Shown one piece after another: positions 1 through 4,445 of a DNA stretch of 6,707 nt; position 1 is the first letter of the stretch, and the number at the start of each line of letters is the position of its first letter. A program made the position numbers and the translations under genes. Under the pieces are notes generated by a model. The model saw nothing but the letters and a program-made list of their open reading frames with translations. It made no database searches and was not told the origin of the DNA. Source of the DNA: Nostoc cf. edaphicum LEGE 07299 (lineage in GTDB: Bacteria > Cyanobacteriota > Cyanobacteriia > Cyanobacteriales > Nostocaceae). Location of the stretch: NCBI RefSeq assembly GCF_015207245.1, contig NZ_JADEXF010000187.1, positions 1 through 6,707 of the forward strand, read 5' to 3'.

Positions 1-143
1 GTTTAGTGCTAGCTTTTAGTGCCGTTGTCGGGTTAATTGGCATGGCACTGCTGCAACCTCTGTGGGGGCTTGCTGGTATTGGGCAGCGTAATTCTCGATT
101 AGAAGACGATGCGGAATTTTTTGTTGACGATGAAGATTTTTGA
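1..143 (+). CDS. C-terminal end of an unidentified membrane protein (partial)
   Basis: The reading frame is open from the window edge (first full codon at base 3) to a TGA at 141-143, giving 46 residues. The visible part starts with a hydrophobic helix of about 25 residues (LVLAFSAVVGLIGMALLQPL, then WGLAG), followed by a short polar linker and a strongly acidic tail ending in EFFVDDEDF. This fits the last transmembrane segment of an integral membrane protein with a short charged terminus. The family cannot be recognised from this fragment. It reads in the same direction as the brnT operon but is separated from it by about 83 bases carrying a separate operator candidate, so it is probably not co-regulated with it. 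Confidence 0.6.
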   Translation, partial: LVLAFSAVVGLIGMALLQPLWGLAGIGQRNSRLEDDAEFFVDDEDF

Positions 144-196
144 GGCTTGATGAAAACATACAGAAGTACAGCAGCTTAGTACTCTTCATCTGCTAA

Positions 197-214
197 TATG
201 CACGGATGTGCATA
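197..214. promoter_or_regulatory. Perfect palindrome before brnT, candidate BrnA operator
   Basis: TATGCAC, four spacer bases (GGAT), then GTGCATA: a perfect 7-bp inverted repeat ending 12 bases before the brnT ATG at 227. A near-consensus -10 hexamer, TACAAT, overlaps its right arm at 213-218, and another AT-rich hexamer (TAATAT, 194-199) overlaps the left arm. BrnA-type ribbon-helix-helix antitoxins are known to repress their own brnTA promoters, and dimeric RHH proteins bind inverted repeats. The symmetry is seen directly; the assignment to BrnA is inference. Confidence 0.55.
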
Positions 215-226
215 CAATAGATTTAG

Positions 227-493
227 ATGGCGTATCAGTGGGATAGGGATAAGGCAGCAGCCAATCTTCACAAGCATGGTGTTGACTTTGCTGATGCAGT
301 AACCGTATTTTCTGACGATTTAGCAATTACTATCACAGATGAACGTTTTGATGAAGAGAGATTTATCACTATTGGGATAGATGCTTTCAGTCGAGTTTTA
401 GTAGTTGTGTATACATGGCGCAATGATGAGATTCGATTGATTTCTGCCCGCAAAGCTACGCGCTATGAACAAAAGCAATATGAGGATGGATAA
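227..493 (+). CDS. brnT: BrnT family toxin (first brnTA module)
   Basis: This 88-residue protein has the length and motifs of the BrnT family (DUF497, PF04365), RelE-like ribonuclease toxins that cleave RNA and stop translation until bound by BrnA. The N-terminus has the family signature W-D-x-x-K-x(3)-N-x-x-KHG-x-x-F at residues 5-21. The middle holds RFITIG at 45-50 and the hydrophobic strand RVLVVVYT at 56-63. The C-terminal signature IRLISARKA is at 69-77, followed by Glu81 and Tyr85. All landmarks are present, so it looks intact. The ATG at 227 lies just after the 197-214 palindrome and has only a poor Shine-Dalgarno sequence. brnA starts right after its stop, the usual toxin-first order of brnTA operons. 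Confidence 0.93.
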   Translation: MAYQWDRDKAAANLHKHGVDFADAVTVFSDDLAITITDERFDEERFITIGIDAFSRVLVVVYTWRNDEIRLISARKATRYEQKQYEDG

Positions 494-496
494 GTG

Positions 497-754
497 ATGG
501 AAGCTGAGTATGATTTTAGCGAGGGCAAGCGGGGAGCGATTGAATCAATACAAACAGGCAAAACTCGAATTACCATTCGCCTAGATGATGAAGTACTAGC
601 ATGGTTTCGTGACCAAGTTCACGCAGCAGGTGGGGGAAATTACCAAACTTTGATTAACGATGCCTTGCGTGAGTACATTCAGCAGCGCCGTGAACCGTTA
701 GAAGAGACATTAAGGCGAGTATTGCGAGAGGAACTTGAGCGTATTGGAAAATAA
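497..754 (+). CDS. brnA: BrnA family antitoxin (ribbon-helix-helix)
   Basis: This is the antitoxin partner of the preceding brnT. It neutralises BrnT by direct binding and, in characterised systems, represses the shared promoter. The ribbon-helix-helix core starts with the strand KTRITIRL at about residues 22-29, continues as DDEVLAWFRDQV, and then has the characteristic GGGNYQTLINDALREYI (about 46-62). The C-terminal 20 residues are a highly charged helix (REPLEETLRRVLREELERIG). The chosen start is the ATG at 497. A GTG at 494, directly after the brnT stop, would add one Met and cannot be excluded. A GAGG at 482-485 inside the end of brnT can serve either start. The 3-base gap implies one transcript with brnT. 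Confidence 0.92.
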   Translation: MEAEYDFSEGKRGAIESIQTGKTRITIRLDDEVLAWFRDQVHAAGGGNYQTLINDALREYIQQRREPLEETLRRVLREELERIGK

Positions 755-788
755 GGATATTTTGGCTTGCCTAAGATCGAGAACGGCT

Positions 789-1232
789 ATGAGCGCAACT
801 TATAAAGCAGATTTTAACTTGTGGATTGAACAGACAGCCCAACTATTGCGATCGCATCACTGGCATGAAGTTGATGTAGAACATCTGATTGAAGAGGTTG
901 AAGGCTTGGGCAAAAGTGAACGTCGGGGTATTGCCAGTCAACTAACTCGCTTACTTTTGCATTTGCTGAAGTGGCAATATCAACCCCAGCGTCGCTCAGA
1001 TAGTTGGCTCGATTCCATCACTGATTCTCGCACCCAAATTGAGTTAGCAATAGAAGATAGTCCTAGTCTTAAGAGTTATCCTACAGAGCAACTTGAGGAA
1101 AGTTATCAAAGGGCGCGTCGGCAAGCAGCCAAGCAAACGGGGATACAAATTTCCGTGTTTCCAGAAGAGTGCCCATATTTTTTAGAGTTAGTGTTGGATG
1201 AAGACTGGCTACCGGAAGCAAGCGATATTTGA
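789..1232 (+). CDS. DUF29 domain protein
   Basis: This 147-residue protein covers a complete DUF29 domain (PF01724), an all-helical family of unknown function that is very abundant in cyanobacteria. Diagnostic pieces are YKADFNLWIEQTAQLLR at residues 5-21, the acidic helix LIEEVEGLGKSERR at 33-46, the strongly conserved LLLHLLKWQYQP at 55-66 followed by RRSDSW, and EDSPSL at 89-94. The ATG at 789 is preferred because family members begin just before this Asp-Phe-x-x-Trp segment. An in-frame GTG at 735, overlapping brnA, would add 18 residues without family resemblance. It lies 34 bases after brnA on the same strand with no visible terminator, so it may be transcribed with the TA pair. Whether it contributes to TA function is unknown. 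Confidence 0.88.
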   Translation: MSATYKADFNLWIEQTAQLLRSHHWHEVDVEHLIEEVEGLGKSERRGIASQLTRLLLHLLKWQYQPQRRSDSWLDSITDSRTQIELAIEDSPSLKSYPTEQLEESYQRARRQAAKQTGIQISVFPEECPYFLELVLDEDWLPEASDI

Positions 1233-1278
1233 TAAGTGTAATTGTGACTGTGTGGTATGAAGCGCATTACGCAGCCAC

Positions 1279-1521
1279 TTAATATACATTGGTGAGTCTT
1301 GCAAAAGTCGCTTTTACTTCCTCATCACTGGCAAAGTCTCCAGCATTCGCTTCAGCAATACCCTTTTGAATTTCCTCGGTTTGCCACTGATACATCTCTA
1401 GATAAGTGGCTACCGCTTCATTAAGTACGTAGTTGCGATCGCAGTTGCAATGAATTGCGATCGCATCAAGTGCAGCTTTGCGATCGCTATCTATCCGAAA
1501 CGTAATATTTTCTTTGCTCAT
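1279..1521 (-). CDS. CopG/ribbon-helix-helix antitoxin-like protein without adjacent toxin
   Basis: This 80-residue protein begins MSKENITFRIDSDRKAALDA, a typical N-terminal RHH strand and first helix, and continues with NYVLNEAVATYLEMYQWQ as the second helix. The acidic tail, EEIQKGIAEANAGDFASDEEVKATF, closely resembles ParD/CopG-type antitoxins that pair with ParE/RelE toxins. The ATG at 1519-1521 is chosen because the RHH strand starts right after it. An upstream ATG at 1572 would lie beyond the promoter palindrome and add non-family sequence. The expected toxin would be downstream on this strand, but only 46 bases separate its stop from the convergent DUF29 gene, so the partner is absent. 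It may act as a solitary autoregulator or as an antidote to a toxin elsewhere. Confidence 0.85.
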   Translation of the reverse strand: MSKENITFRIDSDRKAALDAIAIHCNCDRNYVLNEAVATYLEMYQWQTEEIQKGIAEANAGDFASDEEVKATFARLTNVY

Positions 1522-1540
1522 CGTCTTGTGAAAGTTATCT

Positions 1541-1559
1541 TGCAATATATTATATTGCA
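1541..1559 (-). promoter_or_regulatory. 19-bp perfect palindrome with embedded -10 box, candidate autoregulatory operator
   Basis: TGCAATATA, one central T, then TATATTGCA: a perfect inverted repeat with 9-bp arms, 19 bases upstream of the CopG-like start at 1521. Read on the minus strand it contains the consensus -10 hexamer TATAAT (complement of 1549-1554), about 27 bases before the ATG, with no good -35 match. A dimer bound here would block RNA polymerase, as expected for self-repression by an RHH antitoxin. Sequence and geometry are seen; the bound protein is inferred. Confidence 0.65.
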
Positions 1560-1581
1560 CTGTAAGCCTCATACTACATAA

Positions 1582-1607
1582 AAAAAGCCTACACTGGCAG
1601 GCTTTTT
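1582..1607 (-). terminator. Rho-independent terminator hairpin, probably bidirectional
   Basis: AAAAAGCCT pairs perfectly with AGGCTTTTT across an 8-base loop (ACACTGGC). The stem is flanked by A/T runs on both sides, so either strand gives a GC-containing stem followed by U residues. It lies 37 bases beyond the stop of the 1644-2135 gene and therefore most plausibly ends the minus-strand operon at 1644-3112. It also insulates the CopG-like promoter at 1541-1559 from readthrough. Confidence 0.75.
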
Positions 1608-1643
1608 AAAAAGTTTTAGGAGAGCGATCGCACTGTTATAAAA

Positions 1644-2135
1644 TCAAAATGTCCATTCATGATCTGGATCATCTAGGGCGGCGCGAACAGAAGCTAAATT
1701 TGCAAGGTCTTTGAAAGGGCTTGATTTAGCAATTTCTGTGATTGAATTTAAGGTAAGGGCTAGTTGCTCATTATTGCCGGATGCGATCGCATTATCAACA
1801 ACAGCAAACAAAGCGCGAAAGTTTTCTGCACGTTCATCAAAAGAGCGATCTAGATACGCCATCAGTAACTCTCGCTGGGCATTAATCTTGGTGATTGTTT
1901 CGTTTTCCCAAGCTTCAATCTCTCGTCTCTTTGTCTGTTCTTGTTCGGCAATTATTTTATATTCACCATAAGCTGAAGAAACTATTTCAACACATTGTGT
2001 TTTTTCTAAAGCTGCTATCTCACGCCTTTTAGTCTGTTCTTGCTCTCCAATTTGCTTGTAACTGGAAACAATGGTCACTAACGATTTTGTGGCGTTAACC
2101 GCAGTACATATTGTACCGATACTTGGTAAAACCAT
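1644..2135 (-). CDS. Soluble helical protein of unknown function, partner of the upstream gene
   Basis: This 163-residue protein has a short mildly hydrophobic N-terminus (residues 1-25) and then a charged helical region containing an internal duplication: EQEQTKRREI occurs at 31-40 and again at 64-73, each preceded by a related IVSS...YK segment. The C-terminal half has the pattern RELLMAYLDRSFDERAENF (about 88-106), a helix with AIASGNNEQLALTLNSI, then SSPFKDLA and the acidic end DDPDHEWTF. I recall similar C-terminal patterns in unnamed bacterial proteins but know no function. A strong GGGAGG Shine-Dalgarno at 2145-2150 lies 9 bases before the ATG, inside the end of the preceding gene, and only 2 bases separate the two genes. 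Co-translation with the membrane-type protein is therefore expected. A coiled-coil partner or regulator is the likeliest general role, by inference. Confidence 0.75.
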   Translation of the reverse strand: MVLPSIGTICTAVNATKSLVTIVSSYKQIGEQEQTKRREIAALEKTQCVEIVSSAYGEYKIIAEQEQTKRREIEAWENETITKINAQRELLMAYLDRSFDERAENFRALFAVVDNAIASGNNEQLALTLNSITEIAKSSPFKDLANLASVRAALDDPDHEWTF

Positions 2136-2137
2136 TG

Positions 2138-3112
2138 CTAAATACCTCCCAGAGTTTTGTATTTAGCTTGGATGGTTAAAGTAGAAGGGTTTAATAGCCC
2201 TTCATTATCTAAAATAGGAATTTTCATAATTTCTGCAAGTGCTTTAATTAAAAGTGCTACTTCTTGAAACTTTCTAGCATCGCGATCGCGATTAAAAGGT
2301 TGGGCTTCAAGCTCTTGAAGTGCAGATTTAGCACGATTGTTTAAATTACACACCAAATTAGCAAGTTCCACTGTTCGCCGTTTAACCTGTAATAGAAAAT
2401 CTTGAGCGGCTTCAATATTGGCAATCTCTATGTTGACATTAGCTTCATACTCCCGCGCTTTAGTCAAAGCTTCCTCACCCTTACCAGCAAGTTGAAAACC
2501 ACCAACCATTAATGCTGGGCCGAGTGTAATACCTCCCAATACAGCACCACCAACCGCTATACTAGTACCACCACCTAACCAAGTTATGGCTCCAGTCCAA
2601 GCCGCAGCACCACCAACTTGTGAGATAGCAACTTCACCAGCCCACAATCCAAAAAACCTGGAAACAGTAACAGTACCTACATTCCTTGCTAACATAATTG
2701 CACTAGAACCTGCTGCTGAGGCTGCAACGGCTGCTGACACACCACCTTGTACCCACTGTTCAGCTTTGATAACTTCTTTTTTGTACTCCTGAATTTGCTG
2801 AGTGGAAATGTCTAATCCAGTTAAAATGTCCAGATTGTTTTGGGAAGCTCGCTGACCAATTCTCTCAATAAAAGCTATAAAGTTTGAAATTGTACCCTGT
2901 TTGATACGAAGCTGCATTTGGCCATAGACTTCTGCTGACTGGTTGGTAATTTCCCACGCTGCTTTTAAGTTTTGCAAGCTAGTTTCGTATTTTTGTTGAG
3001 CTTGTTCACCAATTTCTTTTGCCTGATTCATATTGCCAATGCCTTCAGCACCTTTTAGCGCTCCAAAGGCTCCAGTAGCCAAAGCAGCAGCACCCAAAAT
3101 CAGTGGAATCAT
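2138..3112 (-). CDS. Protein with Gly/Ala-rich hydrophobic core between helical arms, function unknown
   Basis: This protein has 324 residues. Residues 2-23 form an N-terminal hydrophobic helix (IPLILGAAALATGAFGALKG). Residues 28-120 are charged and helical, with coiled-coil character. Residues 122-210 are a long Gly/Ala-rich hydrophobic region: SAAVAASAAGSSAIMLA, then AWTGAITWLGGGTSIAVGG (WLGGG at 178-182) and LGGITLGPALMVGGFQLAG, with repeated small-residue spacing typical of glycine-zipper membrane helices. Residues 211-300 return to charged helices (EEALTKAREYEANV, KRRTVELANLV). The helical arm, hydrophobic core, helical arm layout recalls alpha-helical pore-forming or membrane-remodelling proteins, but no family signature proves this. 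I recall the WLGGG-containing core from unnamed bacterial proteins. An AGGAGT at 3118-3123 lies 5 bases before the ATG. It is first in a two-gene operon. Confidence 0.8.
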   Translation of the reverse strand: MIPLILGAAALATGAFGALKGAEGIGNMNQAKEIGEQAQQKYETSLQNLKAAWEITNQSAEVYGQMQLRIKQGTISNFIAFIERIGQRASQNNLDILTGLDISTQQIQEYKKEVIKAEQWVQGGVSAAVAASAAGSSAIMLARNVGTVTVSRFFGLWAGEVAISQVGGAAAWTGAITWLGGGTSIAVGGAVLGGITLGPALMVGGFQLAGKGEEALTKAREYEANVNIEIANIEAAQDFLLQVKRRTVELANLVCNLNNRAKSALQELEAQPFNRDRDARKFQEVALLIKALAEIMKIPILDNEGLLNPSTLTIQAKYKTLGGI

Positions 3113-3128
3113 GAAATACTCCTGATGT

Positions 3129-3150
3129 GATTAGTATTTGATTAGTACTT
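3129..3150. repeat. Two tandem 11-bp direct repeats upstream of the 324-residue protein gene
   Basis: GATTAGTATTT (3129-3139) is followed directly by GATTAGTACTT (3140-3150), 10 of 11 positions identical. They begin just upstream of the AGGAGT ribosome binding site of the minus-strand operon, where promoter or operator elements would be expected. On the minus strand each unit contains TACTAAT. A regulator-binding role is possible but not shown. Confidence 0.4.
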
Positions 3151-3327
3151 GCCTACGGGTTAAACATAAAACCGAGGCATCACCTTATACTGATTTTTCC
3201 CGGAGATACCAACTAATGAACATTCAGAATGTATAAATTTGAGACTGCGATGAATGCAGTTGTCAATCCTGCTCGTGTTGAGTGCGATCGCACCTTTGGG
3301 AGGCTAATACCTGAATGCAATGGACAA
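3151..3327. other. Intergenic stretch between the minus-strand operon and the duplicated hicB leader
   Basis: This is part of a roughly 325-base gap between the start at 3112 and brnT2 at 3438. It holds one HIP1 octamer (3284-3291, inside the palindrome GTGCGATCGCAC) and AT-rich stretches that may contain the promoter of the 3112 gene. A 35-codon open frame (3250-3357) crosses it but has no recognisable product and no convincing ribosome binding site. No RNA gene or clear terminator is visible. Confidence 0.5.
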
Positions 3328-3405
3328 GCGATCGCACTCCACTTGACGCTAGAATAATCAGTCGCAACCTTGTAGAGATGATTGGTGATGAAAATTAAAG
3401 CAGTT
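3328..3405 (+). repeat. Direct repeat copy A: duplicated hicB promoter and 5' end
   Basis: This copy aligns with 4047-4123 over 78 positions with five scattered substitutions and one single-base gap. Both start at a HIP1 octamer, share CTTGACGCTAGAATA and TTGTAGAGATGATTGG, and run through the first six hicB codons (MKIKAV) before diverging abruptly. Copy B lies in front of the full hicB gene; copy A lies in front of brnT2. The repeat therefore flanks the brnTA2 module. Identity continues across the coding start and stops mid-gene, which is the mark of a duplication breakpoint. Confidence 0.85.
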
Positions 3406-3441
3406 GATTTTCCGGGTATCACTGGTATATTGAGTCCATGA
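3388..3441 (+). pseudogene. hicB 5' remnant forming a 17-residue leader ORF joined to brnT2 by ATGA
   Basis: The ATG at 3388 begins the six codons shared with hicB (MKIKAV) and then reads DFPGITGILSP to a TGA at 3439-3441. The HicB fold is lost, so as an antitoxin it is dead. The stop overlaps the brnT2 ATG at 3438-3440 in the four-base ATGA arrangement used for translational coupling. brnT2 has no good Shine-Dalgarno of its own, so ribosomes finishing this peptide could be what starts brnT2 translation. The sequence arrangement is seen; the coupling role is inferred. Confidence 0.6.
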
Positions 3442-3725
3442 AGTTTGAGTGGGATGAGCGTAAAAACCAAAGCAACATTACAAAGCATGGTTTGGACTTT
3501 GCTGATGCTTTCCGCGTGTTTAATGTACCCATGCTTGTCTACCTAGATGAACGAGAAGACTATGGAGAGGAACGGTATCTCGGTATTGGACTACTTGATG
3601 GACGAATTGTAGTAGTTATTTACACCGAGCCAGGTGAAGAAATGGTTCGGATCATCTCATTAAGAAAGGCACTGTCTCATGAACGAAAACGCTATGAACA
3701 ATACCTCAAGAACCGATTGGGTTAG
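3438..3725 (+). CDS. brnT: BrnT family toxin (second brnTA module)
   Basis: This 95-residue BrnT/DUF497 protein is a predicted RelE-fold ribonuclease toxin. It has the N-terminal signature W-D-x-x-K-x(3)-N-x-x-KHG-x-x-F at residues 5-21, the central ERYLGIG at 45-51, the strand GRIVVVIYT at 55-63, and VRIISLRKA at 70-78 followed by HERKRYE. It is clearly paralogous to the BrnT at 227-493 but quite diverged (for example ISLRKA instead of ISARKA, and about seven extra C-terminal residues), so it is not a recent local copy. The ATG at 3438 overlaps the stop of the hicB-derived leader ORF. It overlaps brnA2 by 47 bases if the antitoxin begins at 3679. No palindrome like that before the first brnT is seen. 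Confidence 0.92.
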   Translation: MKFEWDERKNQSNITKHGLDFADAFRVFNVPMLVYLDEREDYGEERYLGIGLLDGRIVVVIYTEPGEEMVRIISLRKALSHERKRYEQYLKNRLG

Positions 3726-3972
3726 AGTCGATGCAATGAATGACGAAGACATCGATACGTCAGATATTCCACCCTTGTCAGAAGAATTTTTTGCTAAAGC
3801 ACAATTGCGAATGCCCAAGTCACCTGTAACAATAACAGTTAAGGTAGATCCTGAAACTTTTGCTTGGTTCAAAGAACAGGGAGAGACTGCCGAACAGCAG
3901 ATGGCTGTGGCATTAAAGATTTACGCAGAAGCACATAAAGCTTATCCAGCGTCTGAGGCGAAGTCAACCTAA
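3679..3972 (+). CDS. brnA: BrnA/CopG family antitoxin of the second module
   Basis: This is the antitoxin for brnT2, 97 residues from the ATG at 3679. It has an N-terminal tail with RTDWVRVDAMNDEDIDTSDIP and PLSEEFF (residues 11-38), typical of BrnA/CopG antitoxins found next to DUF497 toxins. The RHH strand and first helix follow: SPVTITVKVDPETFAWFKEQG (48-68). The second helix is AEQQMAVALKIYAEAHK (71-87). It lacks the GGGNYQTLINDALREYI segment of the first BrnA and has a longer N-terminus, so the two antitoxins belong to different subgroups and may not cross-protect. A GAAAGG at 3664-3669 supports the 3679 start. An ATG at 3694 is the alternative and would reduce overlap with brnT2. The long overlap implies coupled translation. 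Confidence 0.88.
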   Translation: MNENAMNNTSRTDWVRVDAMNDEDIDTSDIPPLSEEFFAKAQLRMPKSPVTITVKVDPETFAWFKEQGETAEQQMAVALKIYAEAHKAYPASEAKST

Positions 3973-4046
3973 TACAATACTAAATTGGATGTCTTTAGCA
4001 ATAACCTCAGTGCAGGAAACAAGCGATGTCTACGACGGGCCATTCG

Positions 4047-4123
4047 GCGATCGCACTCGGCTTGACGCTAGAATATTAGTCGCAATCTTGTAGAGATGAT
4101 TGGCGATGAAAATTAAAGCAGTT
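4047..4123 (+). repeat. Direct repeat copy B: promoter and 5' end of the intact hicB
   Basis: This is the partner of the repeat at 3328-3405 and includes the HIP1 octamer at 4047-4054, the presumed hicB promoter and leader, and the first six codons of hicB. It begins 74 bases after the brnA2 stop, so copies A and B enclose the brnT2-brnA2 pair. It probably carries the transcription and translation signals of hicB. No strong -35/-10 pair is evident; TAGAAT just after TTGACG is the only -10-like hexamer. Confidence 0.85.
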
Positions 4124-4339
4124 ATCTGGCAAGAAGACGGCGTGTGGTGTGGTTCTGTACCTGCCCTACCAGGATGTCACACTTGGGGAGACAGCTATGA
4201 ACATTTGTTAGAAATGTTACAAGATGCAATTCCAGTTTGGTTAGAAGTTGCCAGTCAACGAGAAGATCAGCTTGATTTAGCATCATTCTCATTACAGTAC
4301 GCAACTTCAATTTTCCCTGAAAGTGAGGAGACAGTTTAG
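4106..4339 (+). CDS. hicB: HicB family antitoxin-like protein, no HicA nearby
   Basis: This 77-residue protein has the compact HicB/UPF0150 fold: strand MKIKAVIWQEDGVWCGSVPA, then LPGCHTWGDSYEHLLEMLQDAI (residues 21-42), the family's LPGCxTxGDxxxEAxxNxxEA pattern. HicB proteins neutralise HicA, a small double-stranded-RNA-binding ribonuclease. No HicA-sized gene lies within the flanking sequence, so this copy is solitary. The start is the ATG at 4106, the position shared with the duplicated copy; a TTG at 4100 would add two residues. Its tail (LDLASFSLQYATSIFPESEETV) is unfamiliar and its stop falls exactly where the truncated DUF5615 gene begins on the other strand, so its 3' end may be a breakpoint product. 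No separate DNA-binding domain is present. Confidence 0.85.
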   Translation: MKIKAVIWQEDGVWCGSVPALPGCHTWGDSYEHLLEMLQDAIPVWLEVASQREDQLDLASFSLQYATSIFPESEETV

Positions 4340-4445
4340 CATCTCGTAATCCAAGCTCTCTTAGGGCAGTAGCCTCTACGTCAAAAGTCTCAGTCAGCCA
4401 AAGTGCTAATGTAGGAGGCAACTGAGCATCAATCCAAATTTTCAT
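4338..4445 (-). pseudogene. Truncated DUF5615 PIN-like toxin gene
   Basis: The first 36 codons match the start of DUF5615 (PF18480) PIN-like proteins: MKIWIDAQLPPTLALWL with the conserved early Asp (residue 6), then DVEATALRELGLRDA. After Ala36 the frame runs antisense through hicB (to 4122) and family resemblance ends. Full-length proteins of this family are roughly 110-120 residues and carry further acidic residues, including a conserved KDxDF-type segment, which are missing here. The start codon overlaps the stop of the DUF433 gene as ATGA, the normal arrangement of this antitoxin-toxin pair. The break coincides with the hicB stop at 4337-4339, so a deletion or recombination fused the two loci. 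It cannot be an active nuclease in this form. Confidence 0.75.

Noticed and set aside
148..190. Hairpin-like GATGAA...TTCATC with inner AGTAC...GTACT after the first partial gene
   Set aside because: Stems are short and interrupted and no U tract follows, so a terminator cannot be supported.
735..788. GTG-initiated extension of the DUF29 gene overlapping brnA
   Set aside because: The 18 added residues have no family resemblance, and the ATG at 789 sits where DUF29 proteins normally begin.
1522..1572. Upstream ATG for the CopG-like gene
   Set aside because: It would place the -10 box and the palindrome inside the coding region and add residues unrelated to RHH proteins.
1711..1971. Plus-strand frame opposite the 163-residue protein
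   Set aside because: It is an antisense shadow with no start signal; the minus-strand frame has a strong GGGAGG and a structured, charged helical product.
2586..2792. Ala/Thr-rich plus-strand frame opposite the hydrophobic core
   Set aside because: Its composition is explained by the complement of Gly/Ala-rich codons in the real gene.
3250..3357. 35-codon plus-strand frame ending in AIALHLTLE
   Set aside because: Its 3' end lies in repeat copy A, where the equivalent frame in copy B has a different upstream sequence; there is no conserved peptide and no convincing start signal.
3213..3488. Minus-strand 91-codon frame across the brnT2 upstream region
   Set aside because: It overlaps the duplicated hicB leader and the start of brnT2, has no recognisable motif, and has no ribosome binding site.
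3660..3872. Minus-strand frame opposite brnT2/brnA2
   Set aside because: It is antisense to two recognisable genes and has no family features.
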